From NCBI GenBank assembly GCA_023428905.1, contig JAEYWP010000015.1, forward strand, positions 53,312 to 117,311: a stretch of DNA of 64,000 nucleotides, in the 5' to 3' direction. Position numbers and translations under genes: made by a program. Of the stretch, positions 8,270-18,123 are shown one piece after another; the first letter of the stretch is position 1, and the number at the start of each line of letters is the position of its first letter. Below the pieces are notes generated by a model, which did not search any database, had not been told where the DNA came from, and saw nothing but the letters and a program-made list of their open reading frames with translations. The stretch is from Verrucomicrobiota bacterium. GTDB lineage: Bacteria; Verrucomicrobiota; Verrucomicrobiia; Opitutales; Opitutaceae.

Positions 8270-11200
8270 ACGTCACGTCCAGGGTGCTTCTGCCGGCGGT
8301 GAGTTTGCGGACGACGATCTGGGTGCGGATGCGATCTTTCATGGCATCGACGTGTGAGATGACGCCGATGGTTTTGCCGCGGGTGCGGAGGTTTTCGAGG
8401 GCGCACATCGCGACGTCGAGTGTCTCGGCGTCGAGGGTGCCGAAGCCCTCGTCGATGAAGAGGGATTCAATCGCCACCCTCCCGCTGGCGAGTTCAGAGA
8501 GGCCAAGGGCGAGGGCGAGACTGACCAGAAAACTCTCGCCGCCGGACAAACTCGCCATCGGCCGAGTCGCGTCGAACTGGAAATGATCGATGACCTGCAG
8601 CTCCAGCGGGCCCTCGGCGGCGCGTTGGAGGGCGTATCGGCGATTGAGCAGGGCCAGGTGCGCATTAGCGCGCCGCACCAGCTGATCGAGGGTCAGGCCC
8701 TGCGCAAAGCGTGCAAAGGCGGTCCCGCTGGCGGAGCCGATCAGGTCGGAGAGCCGTTGCCAGCGCGCCGCCTCCTTTTCCTTCAAGGCAATCGTCCCCG
8801 CGAGGGAGGCCAGGCGTGCGCGCACCGCATCGTCCTGCTTAAGGGCCAGCTCGACGGCAGCCAGCGCATCCGTTGCCCCGCGTTCGGCCTCGTTGGCCTC
8901 CCGCAAGGCGGCGTCCACCGCATCCACTGCCCCGGCGTCCGTCATCGCCTCCGCGGCGAAGGTGGTCCGGGCGGCTTCGCTGCTGGAAATTCGCGTCTCC
9001 AGCGTGAGGGCTTCGCGAGCCAGTTTTTCCCGCCGCTCTGCCAACGTTTGCGCCTCCGATCGGGGCAACAGCGCTGCGCGCGCGTCGGCGATCGACCCAA
9101 CCCCGGTCGCGGCCGCCTCGCGATGGATCTCCTGCTCGAGCCCGTCCCGCTCTGAGGTACGGGTGGCATGTTGCGCCCGAAGGTGATCCAGCGCCGTCTG
9201 TGCCCGCACGCGAGCAGTCCGCGCGTCCTCCGCCTGGGCCGTGCACGCCTGCAGCTGACGGTTCTTTTCCTCCAGAGCTTCCAGGAAGGCTCTCTCCTCC
9301 GCCACGGGTGAACGCTCCCCGAAACGCTGGCGCCGCGCCTCCCGGGTCTCCTCGTGGAGGCGCTCCGCCTCCTCGCGCCGCGTCGCTGCCGCGGTGGCGC
9401 GGGTGTGCAACTCGTCCAGGTGCACGCGCCGTTCCTGCAACGTGGCCCGCAGGGTGCCAAGGCCGGCCTGCAGGGCCGCATGCTTGTCCTGCGTTTCCCG
9501 ATACGAGACGAGGCGGGCGCGAAGGCCACCGAGGCCCTGCTCCGCCGAAGCGGGGGTTGCGAGGTCGACCGACGGGTCCCGGAGCGCAGCGCTGAGTCGT
9601 GTTTTTGCGCTCGCCGCCGCTTCCAACGCCTCCTCCCGGGCACGCGCGGCAAGGGCCAACGTGCTCCGTGCCTGTTCGTCCAGCGCCGCCGCAGTGGCCG
9701 CCGCCGTCCGGGCGGTGGCGGCGCGGCGCTCCGCCTCGGCCGCCGCCTCCCGCATGCGACGTACGTCCTGCTCCACGACACGCTGCCGCTCGCGGGCCGC
9801 GTCAATCTGCGCCAGCCGCTGTTGCGCCTCGTTGCGGACGCGGGCTGCGTCGGAAGCTCCGGTGAACGCGGTCAGCTGCAGGGACGCTGCAGTCTGCTGT
9901 TGCTGTTCCAGAAGCGTGGCGAGCCGTTGCCGAACGTCGGCCATGGTTTGCTTCGCCGCATTTCGCTCCGTCTCGGCACGCATTAACGCCACGTCCGCCT
10001 GCTGCACCGCCTCGCGCGCGTCCGCCTCGGCCCGTTTTGCCATGCCCAGGAGTTCGCCGGCGCGGCTGACCGCCTCGTCGCCCGATGCGGGCAGGATGGC
10101 GTGCGGGTGCTCACGCGACCCGCAGAGCGGGCAGGGCTCGCCGTCAATCAGCACGTGCCGTCTCCCCGCCAGGTCCTGCAGTTGCCGCTGCAGGTCGAGC
10201 GCGTCGCTTCTGGCCTGGACCTCGGCGGTGCGAGCCGTCAGCGCGAGGGCCTGGGCCTCTCGCACGCCCCGAAGACGCTCGGCTTCCTGCCCCAGGGTGG
10301 AGACACGCGTCTCCACCCGTTGAAGCGCGCTTCGGGTTTCCTCCGTCTCGGCCGCAAGTTGGCAGAGGCGCTCGGACTGGGAAACTGCCGTGACTGCAGC
10401 CCTGTGTGCCGCCTCCCAAGCCTCGGGCGCCCGTCCCTGTCGGGCATCTTCCAGTTGACGCTCGGCGCCGCGCTGCAGGTCCAGTCTCTCCTCCAGCTGA
10501 CGTGTGGCCTGCCGTTCCTCTTCGGCACGGGCGGCGCGGTCTGCCCGACGGGTGCGGCCGGCCTCCAGGGCGTGGGTGTGTTCGTCGTTTCGTTTTTCAT
10601 ACGCTGCCGCCAGGGTCGCCCATTCCGTCATGCCGCGTTCCCATTCGGGAAGGCAGGCGGCGAGGGTCGCGTCCCGGGCGTGGTTCATCAACCACGCCTC
10701 CAGGCGGGCCACCTCGTCGGCAAGGCGACGCTCTTTCGCGGCGTCGTCCTGCCACTCGCGCTGGCGGCGTTGCAACTCGGTCCGGAGGCTGGTTTCGGCC
10801 GCGGCCGCGTCCCGCTGCGCGGCGGCGCGTTGTGTCACCTCCTGGTCGATACGGGTGACGTCGGCCCAAAGCGCGCGGAGTTCCGCCTCCCCAGCGCGCA
10901 GGTGTTCCTGCGCCGCCCGCGCCGCGGCCGTCGCCTCCTGGCTGGCCACAGCGGTTTTTGACAGCGCCTCGTGCTGTTTTTCCGCGGCGCCGATCTGGTC
11001 CGCAAGCGCTGAGGTCGTCTTCGTCAGCGCATCGAGGGCCTCGAGCCGGTGCGCGAGAGGCAGGGCCTGCTCATGGCGGGAGAGCCGGGACGCGTCGGGA
11101 GCGAAGGCCTGCCTGTCTTTTTCGGCGGCCTCCCTTTGCTGCAACAAGAGGGCGTGGGCGGTGGCCCAGCTGCGGTAGCGCTTGGCAGCTTCCAGGCGGA

Positions 11201-11924
11201 GGGTGAGCGCGGTAACCGTCGTGCGCCGGCGTGCGAGGTCGTCGCGGGCAATGTTGCGCTCGCCTTCCTTTTGCGTGCGCTCCTCCGGGGTGAGGGCACG
11301 CAGGTCGGAGGCGGACATCCGGGTGTGCTCGAGATCCGCCCGCGCTTGCTGCGCCGCTTCGTACGCCTCGATCGAGAGGATCGAGTAAATCCCCGTGCCG
11401 GTCACCTTCTCGAGAAGTTCCGTCCGCTCGGACACGCTGGCGCGGAGGAAGGCGGCAAACTCGCCCTGCGCCAGCATGACCGAGCGCAGGAAACGGTCGC
11501 AGTCGAGACCCGTGAGCTCCTCCACCTTGCGATTGGACTCGTCCACCTTGGAGGTCAGGACGGTTTCGTCGGGCAGGCGGATGACTTTTCGTTCCGGTGC
11601 CTGCAGCTTGCCGTCGGACTTTCCCCGTGCGCGGCGGAGCGCCCACCGGGCACGGTAGGTGCCGGCGGCGCAGGAGAATTCCACCTCCGACCAGCACTCT
11701 CCGGTGAAGCGGCTCATCACCTCGCCCGGGTTTGGCTCTCGGTACCGGGCCGCACGGCCGAAGAGGGCGAGGGTGATGGCGTCGAGCAGGGTCGACTTGC
11801 CCGCGCCCGTCGGACCCGTGATGGCAAAGAGGCCACTGTCCACCAGCGGCGGGGCGGTGAAATCGATCGCGTGTCTGCCCGCCAGCGAATTCAGGTTCTG
11901 GAAGGTGAGGCGAAGGATTTTCAC
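8253..11924 (-). CDS. sbcC: Exonuclease subunit SbcC (Rad50-type ATPase)
   Basis: A 1223-residue SMC-like ATPase that with SbcD forms an ATP-dependent nuclease cleaving hairpins and processing DNA ends. Walker A is TGPTGAGKST with K43; two long Ala/Arg/Glu/Gln-rich coiled-coil arms flank a zinc hook CPLCG near residue 596; the ABC signature SLSGGESF is near residue 1125 and Walker B LFIDEGFGTLD near 1156. Size is somewhat above the usual 1050. The start is GTG, overlapping the sbcD stop in a GTGA, so the two subunits are coupled. The extreme C-terminus runs into a short repeat that supplies the stop codon. Confidence 0.95.
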   Translation of the reverse strand: MKILRLTFQNLNSLAGRHAIDFTAPPLVDSGLFAITGPTGAGKSTLLDAITLALFGRAARYREPNPGEVMSRFTGECWSEVEFSCAAGTYRARWALRRARGKSDGKLQAPERKVIRLPDETVLTSKVDESNRKVEELTGLDCDRFLRSVMLAQGEFAAFLRASVSERTELLEKVTGTGIYSILSIEAYEAAQQARADLEHTRMSASDLRALTPEERTQKEGERNIARDDLARRRTTVTALTLRLEAAKRYRSWATAHALLLQQREAAEKDRQAFAPDASRLSRHEQALPLAHRLEALDALTKTTSALADQIGAAEKQHEALSKTAVASQEATAAARAAQEHLRAGEAELRALWADVTRIDQEVTQRAAAQRDAAAAETSLRTELQRRQREWQDDAAKERRLADEVARLEAWLMNHARDATLAACLPEWERGMTEWATLAAAYEKRNDEHTHALEAGRTRRADRAARAEEERQATRQLEERLDLQRGAERQLEDARQGRAPEAWEAAHRAAVTAVSQSERLCQLAAETEETRSALQRVETRVSTLGQEAERLRGVREAQALALTARTAEVQARSDALDLQRQLQDLAGRRHVLIDGEPCPLCGSREHPHAILPASGDEAVSRAGELLGMAKRAEADAREAVQQADVALMRAETERNAAKQTMADVRQRLATLLEQQQQTAASLQLTAFTGASDAARVRNEAQQRLAQIDAARERQRVVEQDVRRMREAAAEAERRAATARTAAATAAALDEQARSTLALAARAREEALEAAASAKTRLSAALRDPSVDLATPASAEQGLGGLRARLVSYRETQDKHAALQAGLGTLRATLQERRVHLDELHTRATAAATRREEAERLHEETREARRQRFGERSPVAEERAFLEALEEKNRQLQACTAQAEDARTARVRAQTALDHLRAQHATRTSERDGLEQEIHREAAATGVGSIADARAALLPRSEAQTLAERREKLAREALTLETRISSSEAARTTFAAEAMTDAGAVDAVDAALREANEAERGATDALAAVELALKQDDAVRARLASLAGTIALKEKEAARWQRLSDLIGSASGTAFARFAQGLTLDQLVRRANAHLALLNRRYALQRAAEGPLELQVIDHFQFDATRPMASLSGGESFLVSLALALGLSELASGRVAIESLFIDEGFGTLDAETLDVAMCALENLRTRGKTIGVISHVDAMKDRIRTQIVVRKLTAGRSTLDVTFIRDS

Positions 11925-13153
11925 CGGGCTGCCAGTTCCGCGCGGGCTTCGCGCTCGGCCGCACTGTGACGGCTGAGCAATTCAAGGAATGTGTGCGCGA
12001 GCAGACCGCCTTCGTCGCTCTGGGGGTCGATCCCCGCACTCCGCAGCCGCTCCAGGAAAACGGCGGCAGGGGCCATGTCCGCAAGTGACTTCTCCGGCCC
12101 TGCGCCGAGGTCGAGGGTGTGGTCTTCTCCCACGCGAGTGAGGGCGCATTTCAGGACGCAGACGCCGTGCGCGTCGGCGGTTTCGCGGACCTTTCGCTCC
12201 AACTCGAATGCGGGCAGCGCCGCCTCCAGCGTCACCTCCACCCAGGCAGGGAGCGTGCCGGGATGGCTGGCCACCGCGCCGAGCGCAGCATCGAGGCCCT
12301 CCGGCGCACAGGCCACCCGCACGAGGGGACGAAACACCGGCAAGGGCACCGTGCGCACGCGGGGCGGCTCGCCCCGGACAAAGTCGATCAGGACGACGGA
12401 CTTTGCATTGGCGCCGTCGTCGAAACTGAGAGGGACCGGCGACCCGGAATACCGAACCGTGGAGCGGTTTCCCACTGCCTGAGGTTTGTGCAGATGCCCG
12501 AGGGCGACGTAGTCAAAGCCCTCGAAGCAGTCCGCGCCGACCGCCCCGAGGTTGCCGATGTGGATCTCGCGCTCACTGTCGCTCGTGGTCGCTCCCACCA
12601 CGGTGAGATGGCCGCTGGTGAGGATCGCCCGGCCTGCGGCGCGCTCACGCGCGCGCTCAAGCACGGTCCGGTAATAACGCGTGATGCCAGCGCGAATCTC
12701 CGCGGCAATCTGCTCGCTGGACTGGCCCGGCGTGGCGGTGCGGACATCGCGTTCGCGCAGGAAGGGCACGGCGCAGACGACCACGTCGTCGTAGTCGGAG
12801 AGACAGTTGTCGAGGTGCTCGGGCGGGCAGCCATGGACGTGGACATCCAGGCGTCGGAGGAGGCCGGATGGCGCATTCAAGGTCTGCGGGCTGTCGTGAT
12901 TGCCGCCCGTGACGATCACCCGCGTGTGGGCGGCCTCACGCATCTGCGAAAGAAAATCGAAGTACAGCTGGATAGCTGAGGCCGGGGGATTGCTGGTGTC
13001 GAAGACGTCGCCCGCGATCAGCAGCACGTCGGGCTTCTCCCGGCGGACGCACGCCAGCAGCCAGTCCAGGAAACGTCGGTGCTCCTCCGTGCGCTCGTGT
13101 TCTACCAGGCGAGCGCCGAGATGCCAGTCAGCCGTGTGCAGGACGCGAGTCAT
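11921..13153 (-). CDS. sbcD: Exonuclease subunit SbcD (Mre11-type nuclease)
   Basis: A 410-residue calcineurin-like phosphoesterase, the nuclease subunit paired with SbcC. Metal-binding motifs are complete: HTADWHLG (D9, H11), IAGDVFD (D49), GGNHDSP (N85, H86), TSGHL (H182) and ALGHLHKP (H220, H222). The C-terminal capping domain is present. ATG start at 13153; the stop overlaps the sbcC GTG start. The upstream region carries composite repeat copy B rather than a clear promoter. Together with the AddBA-like pair it forms four consecutive minus-strand DNA-end-processing genes. Confidence 0.95.
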   Translation of the reverse strand: MTRVLHTADWHLGARLVEHERTEEHRRFLDWLLACVRREKPDVLLIAGDVFDTSNPPASAIQLYFDFLSQMREAAHTRVIVTGGNHDSPQTLNAPSGLLRRLDVHVHGCPPEHLDNCLSDYDDVVVCAVPFLRERDVRTATPGQSSEQIAAEIRAGITRYYRTVLERARERAAGRAILTSGHLTVVGATTSDSEREIHIGNLGAVGADCFEGFDYVALGHLHKPQAVGNRSTVRYSGSPVPLSFDDGANAKSVVLIDFVRGEPPRVRTVPLPVFRPLVRVACAPEGLDAALGAVASHPGTLPAWVEVTLEAALPAFELERKVRETADAHGVCVLKCALTRVGEDHTLDLGAGPEKSLADMAPAAVFLERLRSAGIDPQSDEGGLLAHTFLELLSRHSAAEREARAELAAR

Positions 13154-13177
13154 GGAGACGGAGTGTAGCAGGGAGGT

Positions 13178-13305
13178 GGGACAAGGGAAGGGACAGGCGC
13201 GCGCGCTTTGCGCGCGCGAAGGACGAATGGGGAAGGACGAATCAGGAGACCGGGGGCCAACGGCCCATGACCAAGGACCAGTGACCGGTGACCAACGGTG
13301 ACTGG
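13178..13305 (+). repeat. Composite intergenic repeat element, copy B
   Basis: Upstream of sbcD. Reading on plus: GGGACA and GGGACAGGC (13190-13198), a perfect 9-bp hairpin of alternating C and G with a TTT loop (13198-13206 and 13210-13218), two GGACGAATGG-like words, then GGACCAGTGACCGGTGACC-type repeats. It shares the hairpin, GAATG and CCAGTGACC parts with the loci at 8.1 and 63.9 kb, and GGGACAGGC with the array at 51.2 kb. Confidence 0.65.
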
Positions 13306-13429
13306 GCAGGGTGGGGTGGGGGCGGCTGATCGGGAAAGCTAAAATTCCCTGTCAGGCGTGCTCCCTTGGCAGACGCCGGCGTGCGCCGCGGGTTTAAAAA
13401 TCCCGAATCGAGTATCTCCAGTCTCGCTT

Positions 13430-16400
13430 TCAGCGCCTTTTCACGGCGTCCCGCAGATCCAGGGTGTGCGGAAACTCCGGTGCGATCTCTAGCGGTAGCT
13501 CCGCCAGGGGCCCGGGCGTGTGTCCATACGGGAAAAAGCGCGCCAGGCGCCGGCTTTCGGCTTCGTAGGCATTGACCGGGAAGGTGTCGTAGTTGCGGCC
13601 ACCGGGGTGCGCCACGTGGTAGGTGCAGCCCCCGATCGAGCGCCGGTTCCATGTATCCACGAGGTCGAGTACAAGGGGATTGTCGCGGCGGATGGTGGGA
13701 TGCAGGCAGGAGGGCGGCTGCCAGGCGCGGAAGCGCACACCGGCGACATATTCGCCGTTCACTCCGGTCGGCTGGAGAGGCACCCGGACGCCATTGCAGG
13801 CCACGGCATAACGCTCCGGGATGAAACCGGTCACCTTGACCTGCACCCGTTCCAGGGAGGAGTCGACGAAACGCACGGTGCCGCCGGCGGCTCCCTCTTC
13901 GCCCAGCACGTGCCAGGGTTCCAGCGCATGGCGGAGTTCCAGTTCCATGCCGAGGTAGGACACCTTGCCGTGGAAGGGGAATTTGAATTCGAAATGCGCC
14001 GCAAACCAGTCCGCCTCGAAGGGCAGGCCCCAGGCCTGCAGGTCGGACACCACGTCGGCGAAATCCTGCTGGCAGTGATGGGGCAGCATGAATCGGTCGT
14101 GCAGGCTGGTCCCCCAGCGAACAAGACGTTCCGGAGCATACGGGTGATCCCAAAACCTGCTGATCAGGCCGCGCAGGAGGAGCTGCTGGACGAGGCTCAT
14201 CCGGGCGTGCGGAGGCATCTCGAATGCCCGCAGCTCGAGGAGCCCGAGCCGGCCCGTGGCGGAATCCGGTGAATACAGTTTGTCGATACAGAACTCCGCG
14301 CGGTGGGTGTTGCCGCTGACGTCGATCAGGAGATTGCGGAAGATCCGGTCCACCAGCCAGGAAGGCACGGGCCCGTGCGCGGTCTGGCGGTCGAGCTCGC
14401 GGAAGGCGATTTCCAGTTCGTAGAGCTGGTCGTTGCGCGCCTCGTCGATCCGGGGCGCCTGGCTGGTCGGTCCGATAAAGAGGCCGGAAAAGAGATAACT
14501 GAGCGAGGGGTGTTGGTGCCAGTACGCGAGCAGGCTCTTCAGGAGGTGCGGCCGGCGGAGGAACGGGCTGTCCGCCGGTGTCGCGCCGCCCACGATGAGG
14601 TGGTTGCCCCCGCCGGTTCCGGTGTGCCGTCCATCCAGCATGAACTTCTCGGTCGCGAGACGGCATTCCCGCGCGGTCTGATAAAGTGTCTCGGTTTTTT
14701 CGACCAGTTCCCGCCACTCGGAGGACGGGTGGATGTTCACCTCGATCACACCCGGGTCCGGGGTGACCTTGATCGATTCCAGGCGCGGATCGCGCGGCGG
14801 CAGGTAACCCTCGATCACCACCTGGGTGCGGGTGGCGTGGGCCGTCGCCTCGATCGCGCCGAGGAGTTCCACGTAGTCGTCCGCGGTGGAGAGGGGAGGC
14901 ATGAAGACATGGACGTGCCCGCCGCGGGCCTCCACGCAGAGCGCAGTCCTCACGATCCAGGGCGCGGACTCGTGCGGCTTGGGCGGGGTGTGGGCCGGCG
15001 GCAGCAGCCGCGGGCGTGGCAGCGGATGCCCGGGGCGCACCCCTGCAGCGGCCAGCCTGCGTGCCACCTCGGGGTCGGTGCCGGTCGCGGGCGCCACCCC
15101 CGCGCGGACGAAATACTGCCGCTCGAGGCCGCTCCGGTCTGGCAGGGGGCCCAGGTCGACACTGGGATCGAGCTCCACCCCGAAGCGGTGGTCCTGTGGA
15201 GCGGTCCAGGGCTGGGAGTCGAGGGGAAGCCTCAGGCCCATCGGCGAGTCGCCCGGGATGAGGAAAAGCGTCTCGGATTTCAGGAACCAGGGCCCGGATA
15301 CCCAGGCCGGCCCGGACTCCTCGAGCGAGCGCTCCAGCGGAAGGGCGTATCCGACGACCTGATTCAAGCCCTGCTCGAAGATCTTGGCCAGCCGGGCGCG
15401 CTCCTCCGGATTGGCGAGGCGGTTCTTGAGCGGGTCGACATTGGTCGGCAGGCGCCGCTCCTTCCAAAGATGATACCAGGCGTCCTCGTACCCTGGCATG
15501 ATCCAGCGCTCGCCCACACCCAGGGTCTGGGCGAGGCGCACGGCAAAGGCGCGCGCCTCCGGTGCGCCGCGGGACCCGGGGCGCCCGATGTCGGCCAGCA
15601 GGGTGGGGTCGTGCCAGAGGGTTTGCCCGTCCCGGCGCCAGATGCAGGAAAAGGCCCAGCGCGGGAGCGACTCGCCCGGATACCATTTGCCCTGGCCGTA
15701 GTGGATGAAGCCGCCCGGGCCGTAGTGGGTCCACAGGCGCTTGACGAGGGATTCGGCGAGGCGGCGTTTGTTGGGACCCATCGCCGCGGTGTTCCACTCC
15801 TCGCCGTCCACATCGTCAATCGAGACGAAGGTCGGCTCTCCGCCCATGGTCAGGCGGACGTCGCCGGCGGTGAGGGCGGCGTCAATCTGCTCACCGAGGG
15901 CATCGATCCGCTTCCAGGTTTCCTCGGTGTAGGGCAGGGTGACGCGCGGGGATTCGTGAATGCGGGAGACCTCCATCCCGAATTCGAACTCGACCTTGCA
16001 GTCGTCGACCGCGCCGCTGATCGCGGCGGCGGTCTGGGGCTCGGGCGTGCAGGCCAGTGGGATGTGCCCTTCGCCGGCCATCAGGCCGGAGGTCGGATCG
16101 AGGCCGATCCACCCAGCCCCCGGCAGGTACACCTCGCACCAGGCGTGCAGGTCGGTGAAGTCCTGCTCCGCCCCGGAGGGCCCGTCGAGGGACTTCTGGT
16201 CGGCGCGGAGTTGTATCAGATAGCCGGAGACAAAACGTGCCGCCAGGCCGCAGTGGCGGAGGAGGTTGACCAGGAGCCAGGCGGAGTCGCGGCAGGAGCC
16301 GGAGTTCAGGCGCAGCGTCTCCTCCGGGGACTGCACGCCCGGCTCCAGTCGGATCAGGTAACGGATGTCGCGCCAGAGCTTCTGGTTGAGGGTGACGAGG

Positions 16401-16831
16401 AAGGTGATGGTGCGCTGGGGCGTTCGATCGAGCGAAGCGAGCAGCTTTCCCATCTCCGGTGTGAGCTCCTGCTTGCGGAGATAAGGAGCGAGGTCCTCCG
16501 CCAGCCCGGCCTCGTAGGTGAAGGGAAACTGCTCGGCGTCCGGCTCGAGGAAAAAATCGAAGGGGTTGTACACCGCCATCTCCGCCACCAGATCGACCAC
16601 CACGGTGAAGGAGCGCACCGGCTCAGGGTACACCACCCGCGCGAGGTAGTTGCTGAACGGATCCTGCTGCCAGTTGACGAAGGAACCCTCCGGCTGGAGT
16701 TTCAGCGAATAGCTGAGAATCGGTGTCTTGCAGTGGGGCGCGGGGCGGAGCCGCACCAATTGAGGTCCGAGCCCGACAAGACGGTCGTAGCGGTAGGACG
16801 TGCGATGGCGGAGGGCAACGTGGATGGCCAT
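13430..16831 (-). CDS. Transglutaminase-like / DUF2126 protein
   Basis: A 1133-residue cytoplasmic protein. Residues 1-90 match the bacterial transglutaminase N-terminal domain (YRYDRLVGLGPQLVRLRP). The catalytic triad is visible as GSCRDSAW (C180), DLHAWCEVYLPG (H229) and IGLDPTSG (D245). From about residue 330 the sequence is DUF2126 (MGGEPTFVSIDD, GQGKWYPGE, GRHTGTGGGNHL, ISRFWDHPY). This fusion is known from gene clusters proposed to make or cleave peptide-like adducts with circularly permuted ATP-grasp and alpha-E proteins; those partners are not in the window. It diverges from a zinc peptidase gene, a plausible functional neighbour. Start ATG at 16831. Activity on peptide or isopeptide bonds is family inference. 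Confidence 0.92.
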   Translation of the reverse strand: MAIHVALRHRTSYRYDRLVGLGPQLVRLRPAPHCKTPILSYSLKLQPEGSFVNWQQDPFSNYLARVVYPEPVRSFTVVVDLVAEMAVYNPFDFFLEPDAEQFPFTYEAGLAEDLAPYLRKQELTPEMGKLLASLDRTPQRTITFLVTLNQKLWRDIRYLIRLEPGVQSPEETLRLNSGSCRDSAWLLVNLLRHCGLAARFVSGYLIQLRADQKSLDGPSGAEQDFTDLHAWCEVYLPGAGWIGLDPTSGLMAGEGHIPLACTPEPQTAAAISGAVDDCKVEFEFGMEVSRIHESPRVTLPYTEETWKRIDALGEQIDAALTAGDVRLTMGGEPTFVSIDDVDGEEWNTAAMGPNKRRLAESLVKRLWTHYGPGGFIHYGQGKWYPGESLPRWAFSCIWRRDGQTLWHDPTLLADIGRPGSRGAPEARAFAVRLAQTLGVGERWIMPGYEDAWYHLWKERRLPTNVDPLKNRLANPEERARLAKIFEQGLNQVVGYALPLERSLEESGPAWVSGPWFLKSETLFLIPGDSPMGLRLPLDSQPWTAPQDHRFGVELDPSVDLGPLPDRSGLERQYFVRAGVAPATGTDPEVARRLAAAGVRPGHPLPRPRLLPPAHTPPKPHESAPWIVRTALCVEARGGHVHVFMPPLSTADDYVELLGAIEATAHATRTQVVIEGYLPPRDPRLESIKVTPDPGVIEVNIHPSSEWRELVEKTETLYQTARECRLATEKFMLDGRHTGTGGGNHLIVGGATPADSPFLRRPHLLKSLLAYWHQHPSLSYLFSGLFIGPTSQAPRIDEARNDQLYELEIAFRELDRQTAHGPVPSWLVDRIFRNLLIDVSGNTHRAEFCIDKLYSPDSATGRLGLLELRAFEMPPHARMSLVQQLLLRGLISRFWDHPYAPERLVRWGTSLHDRFMLPHHCQQDFADVVSDLQAWGLPFEADWFAAHFEFKFPFHGKVSYLGMELELRHALEPWHVLGEEGAAGGTVRFVDSSLERVQVKVTGFIPERYAVACNGVRVPLQPTGVNGEYVAGVRFRAWQPPSCLHPTIRRDNPLVLDLVDTWNRRSIGGCTYHVAHPGGRNYDTFPVNAYEAESRRLARFFPYGHTPGPLAELPLEIAPEFPHTLDLRDAVKRR

Positions 16832-17067
16832 GGATGCGGTGGAGGCACTGAGCAGGACGCGCGCCGAGCGCTTAAGAAAGCGGGCGGCGCGAGGAGGGAA
16901 GGAGGCCCTCGCCCGGGTGGCAAACGGTAACCGGGCCGTGTCTCCCCGAGCCGTGCGGCAGGGGTCCTCGGGGTGAGGCCCTGCCCGCGCACAGGGGGGC
17001 CACCGGTGCGAGGCCGCATTCCGTTCAGTTGCGGAACGGCACCTGCTAGGCGCGGGTCACGCTCCCC

Positions 17068-18123
17068 GTGAAAACTTTCCGCTGCTCGCAGTGCGACCAA
17101 ACCGTCTTCTTCGCCAATGTGCGTTGTGAGGCCTGTGGCAGTACCCTCGGGTACATCCCGGAAGAACGGGTGATGGCCGCCTTCCAGCCCCTGGAGGAGC
17201 GGAGGTGGCGGCGTGTCGGCGGGTATGGGAATGAGGTCCACCGGCCCTGCCACAACTACCGGGTGGAAAATGTCTGCAACTGGATGGTGCCGGAGGCGAG
17301 TGGCGACGACTATTGCCCCTCCTGCCGGCTCACGCAGGTGATCCCCGCCCTGCACAAGCCGGAAAACAAGCAGCACTGGTACAAGCTCGAGCTGGCCAAG
17401 CGCCGGTTGATCTACTCGCTCCAGGGGCTGCACCTGCCCATCCGCAGCCGCGCCGAGGACCCGGAGCGCGGGCTCGCCTTTGAGTTTTTGGAGGACACCG
17501 CCGCCGGGGAGAAAGTCCTGACCGGGCACGCCAGCGGCGTGATCACTCTGAACGTGGCGGAGGCCGATGACGCCCGCCGCGAACAGATGCGCACTGCCAT
17601 GGGAGAGCCCTACCGCACCCTGCTCGGCCACCTCCGTCATGAGGTCGGGCACTATTTCTGGGATGTGCTGATCGCCGACTCCCCGCACCTGGAGGGTTTC
17701 CGCCAGTGGTTCGGCGACGAGCGGGTGGATTATGTCGCGTCCTTGCAGCGGCACTACGCGGAAGGGCCGCGGCCCGATTGGGAATCAGGCTACATCAGCG
17801 CCTATGCCACCATGCACCCCTGGGAGGACTGGGCGGAGTGCTTCGCCCACTACCTGCACATGACGGACGGGCTTCACACCGCGGAAAACTGGGGCCTCCA
17901 ACTGCAGCCGGTGCGCGCCGACCGGGCACCGGTCGAGCACGTCGACATCCGCCAGCGTGCGCAGGATTTCGACACCCTGCTGTTTTCCCAATGGCTGCCG
18001 ATGACCCGCTTCCTCAACAGCCTCAACCGCAGCCTCGGGCAGAACGACGCCTACCCCTTCACCATCTCCGCCCCGGTGGTGGGCAAACTGCGCTTCATCG
18101 ACTCGGTGATCCGGGGCCGCTGA
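17068..18123 (+). CDS. Putative zinc-binding metallopeptidase with zinc ribbon
   Basis: A 351-residue protein of the putative zinc-binding peptidase family. An N-terminal rubredoxin-like ribbon has C6, C9, C20 and C23 (CSQC, CEAC), and a second pair follows (VCNW, CPSC). The metallopeptidase motif HEVGH spans residues 191-195, with E192 as likely catalytic base, and DWAECFAHYLHM near residue 254 may supply a further ligand. No signal peptide, so cytoplasmic. GTG start. It is divergent from the transglutaminase/DUF2126 gene 236 bases away, an arrangement compatible with shared regulation; that intergenic gap shows no clear operator. Substrate unknown. Confidence 0.9.
   Translation: MKTFRCSQCDQTVFFANVRCEACGSTLGYIPEERVMAAFQPLEERRWRRVGGYGNEVHRPCHNYRVENVCNWMVPEASGDDYCPSCRLTQVIPALHKPENKQHWYKLELAKRRLIYSLQGLHLPIRSRAEDPERGLAFEFLEDTAAGEKVLTGHASGVITLNVAEADDARREQMRTAMGEPYRTLLGHLRHEVGHYFWDVLIADSPHLEGFRQWFGDERVDYVASLQRHYAEGPRPDWESGYISAYATMHPWEDWAECFAHYLHMTDGLHTAENWGLQLQPVRADRAPVEHVDIRQRAQDFDTLLFSQWLPMTRFLNSLNRSLGQNDAYPFTISAPVVGKLRFIDSVIRGR

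Noticed and set aside
1985..13153. Anti-phage defence island (nuclease/helicase and SMC-like genes)
   Set aside because: The genes are complete housekeeping-type AddAB-like and SbcCD pairs with matching codon use; no toxin, integrase, or defence-specific domain is nearby.
14303..16930. Long open frame on plus opposite the transglutaminase/DUF2126 gene
   Set aside because: Antisense shadow; composition rich in Gly/Arg/Val without recognisable domains, while the minus strand has a full catalytic triad.
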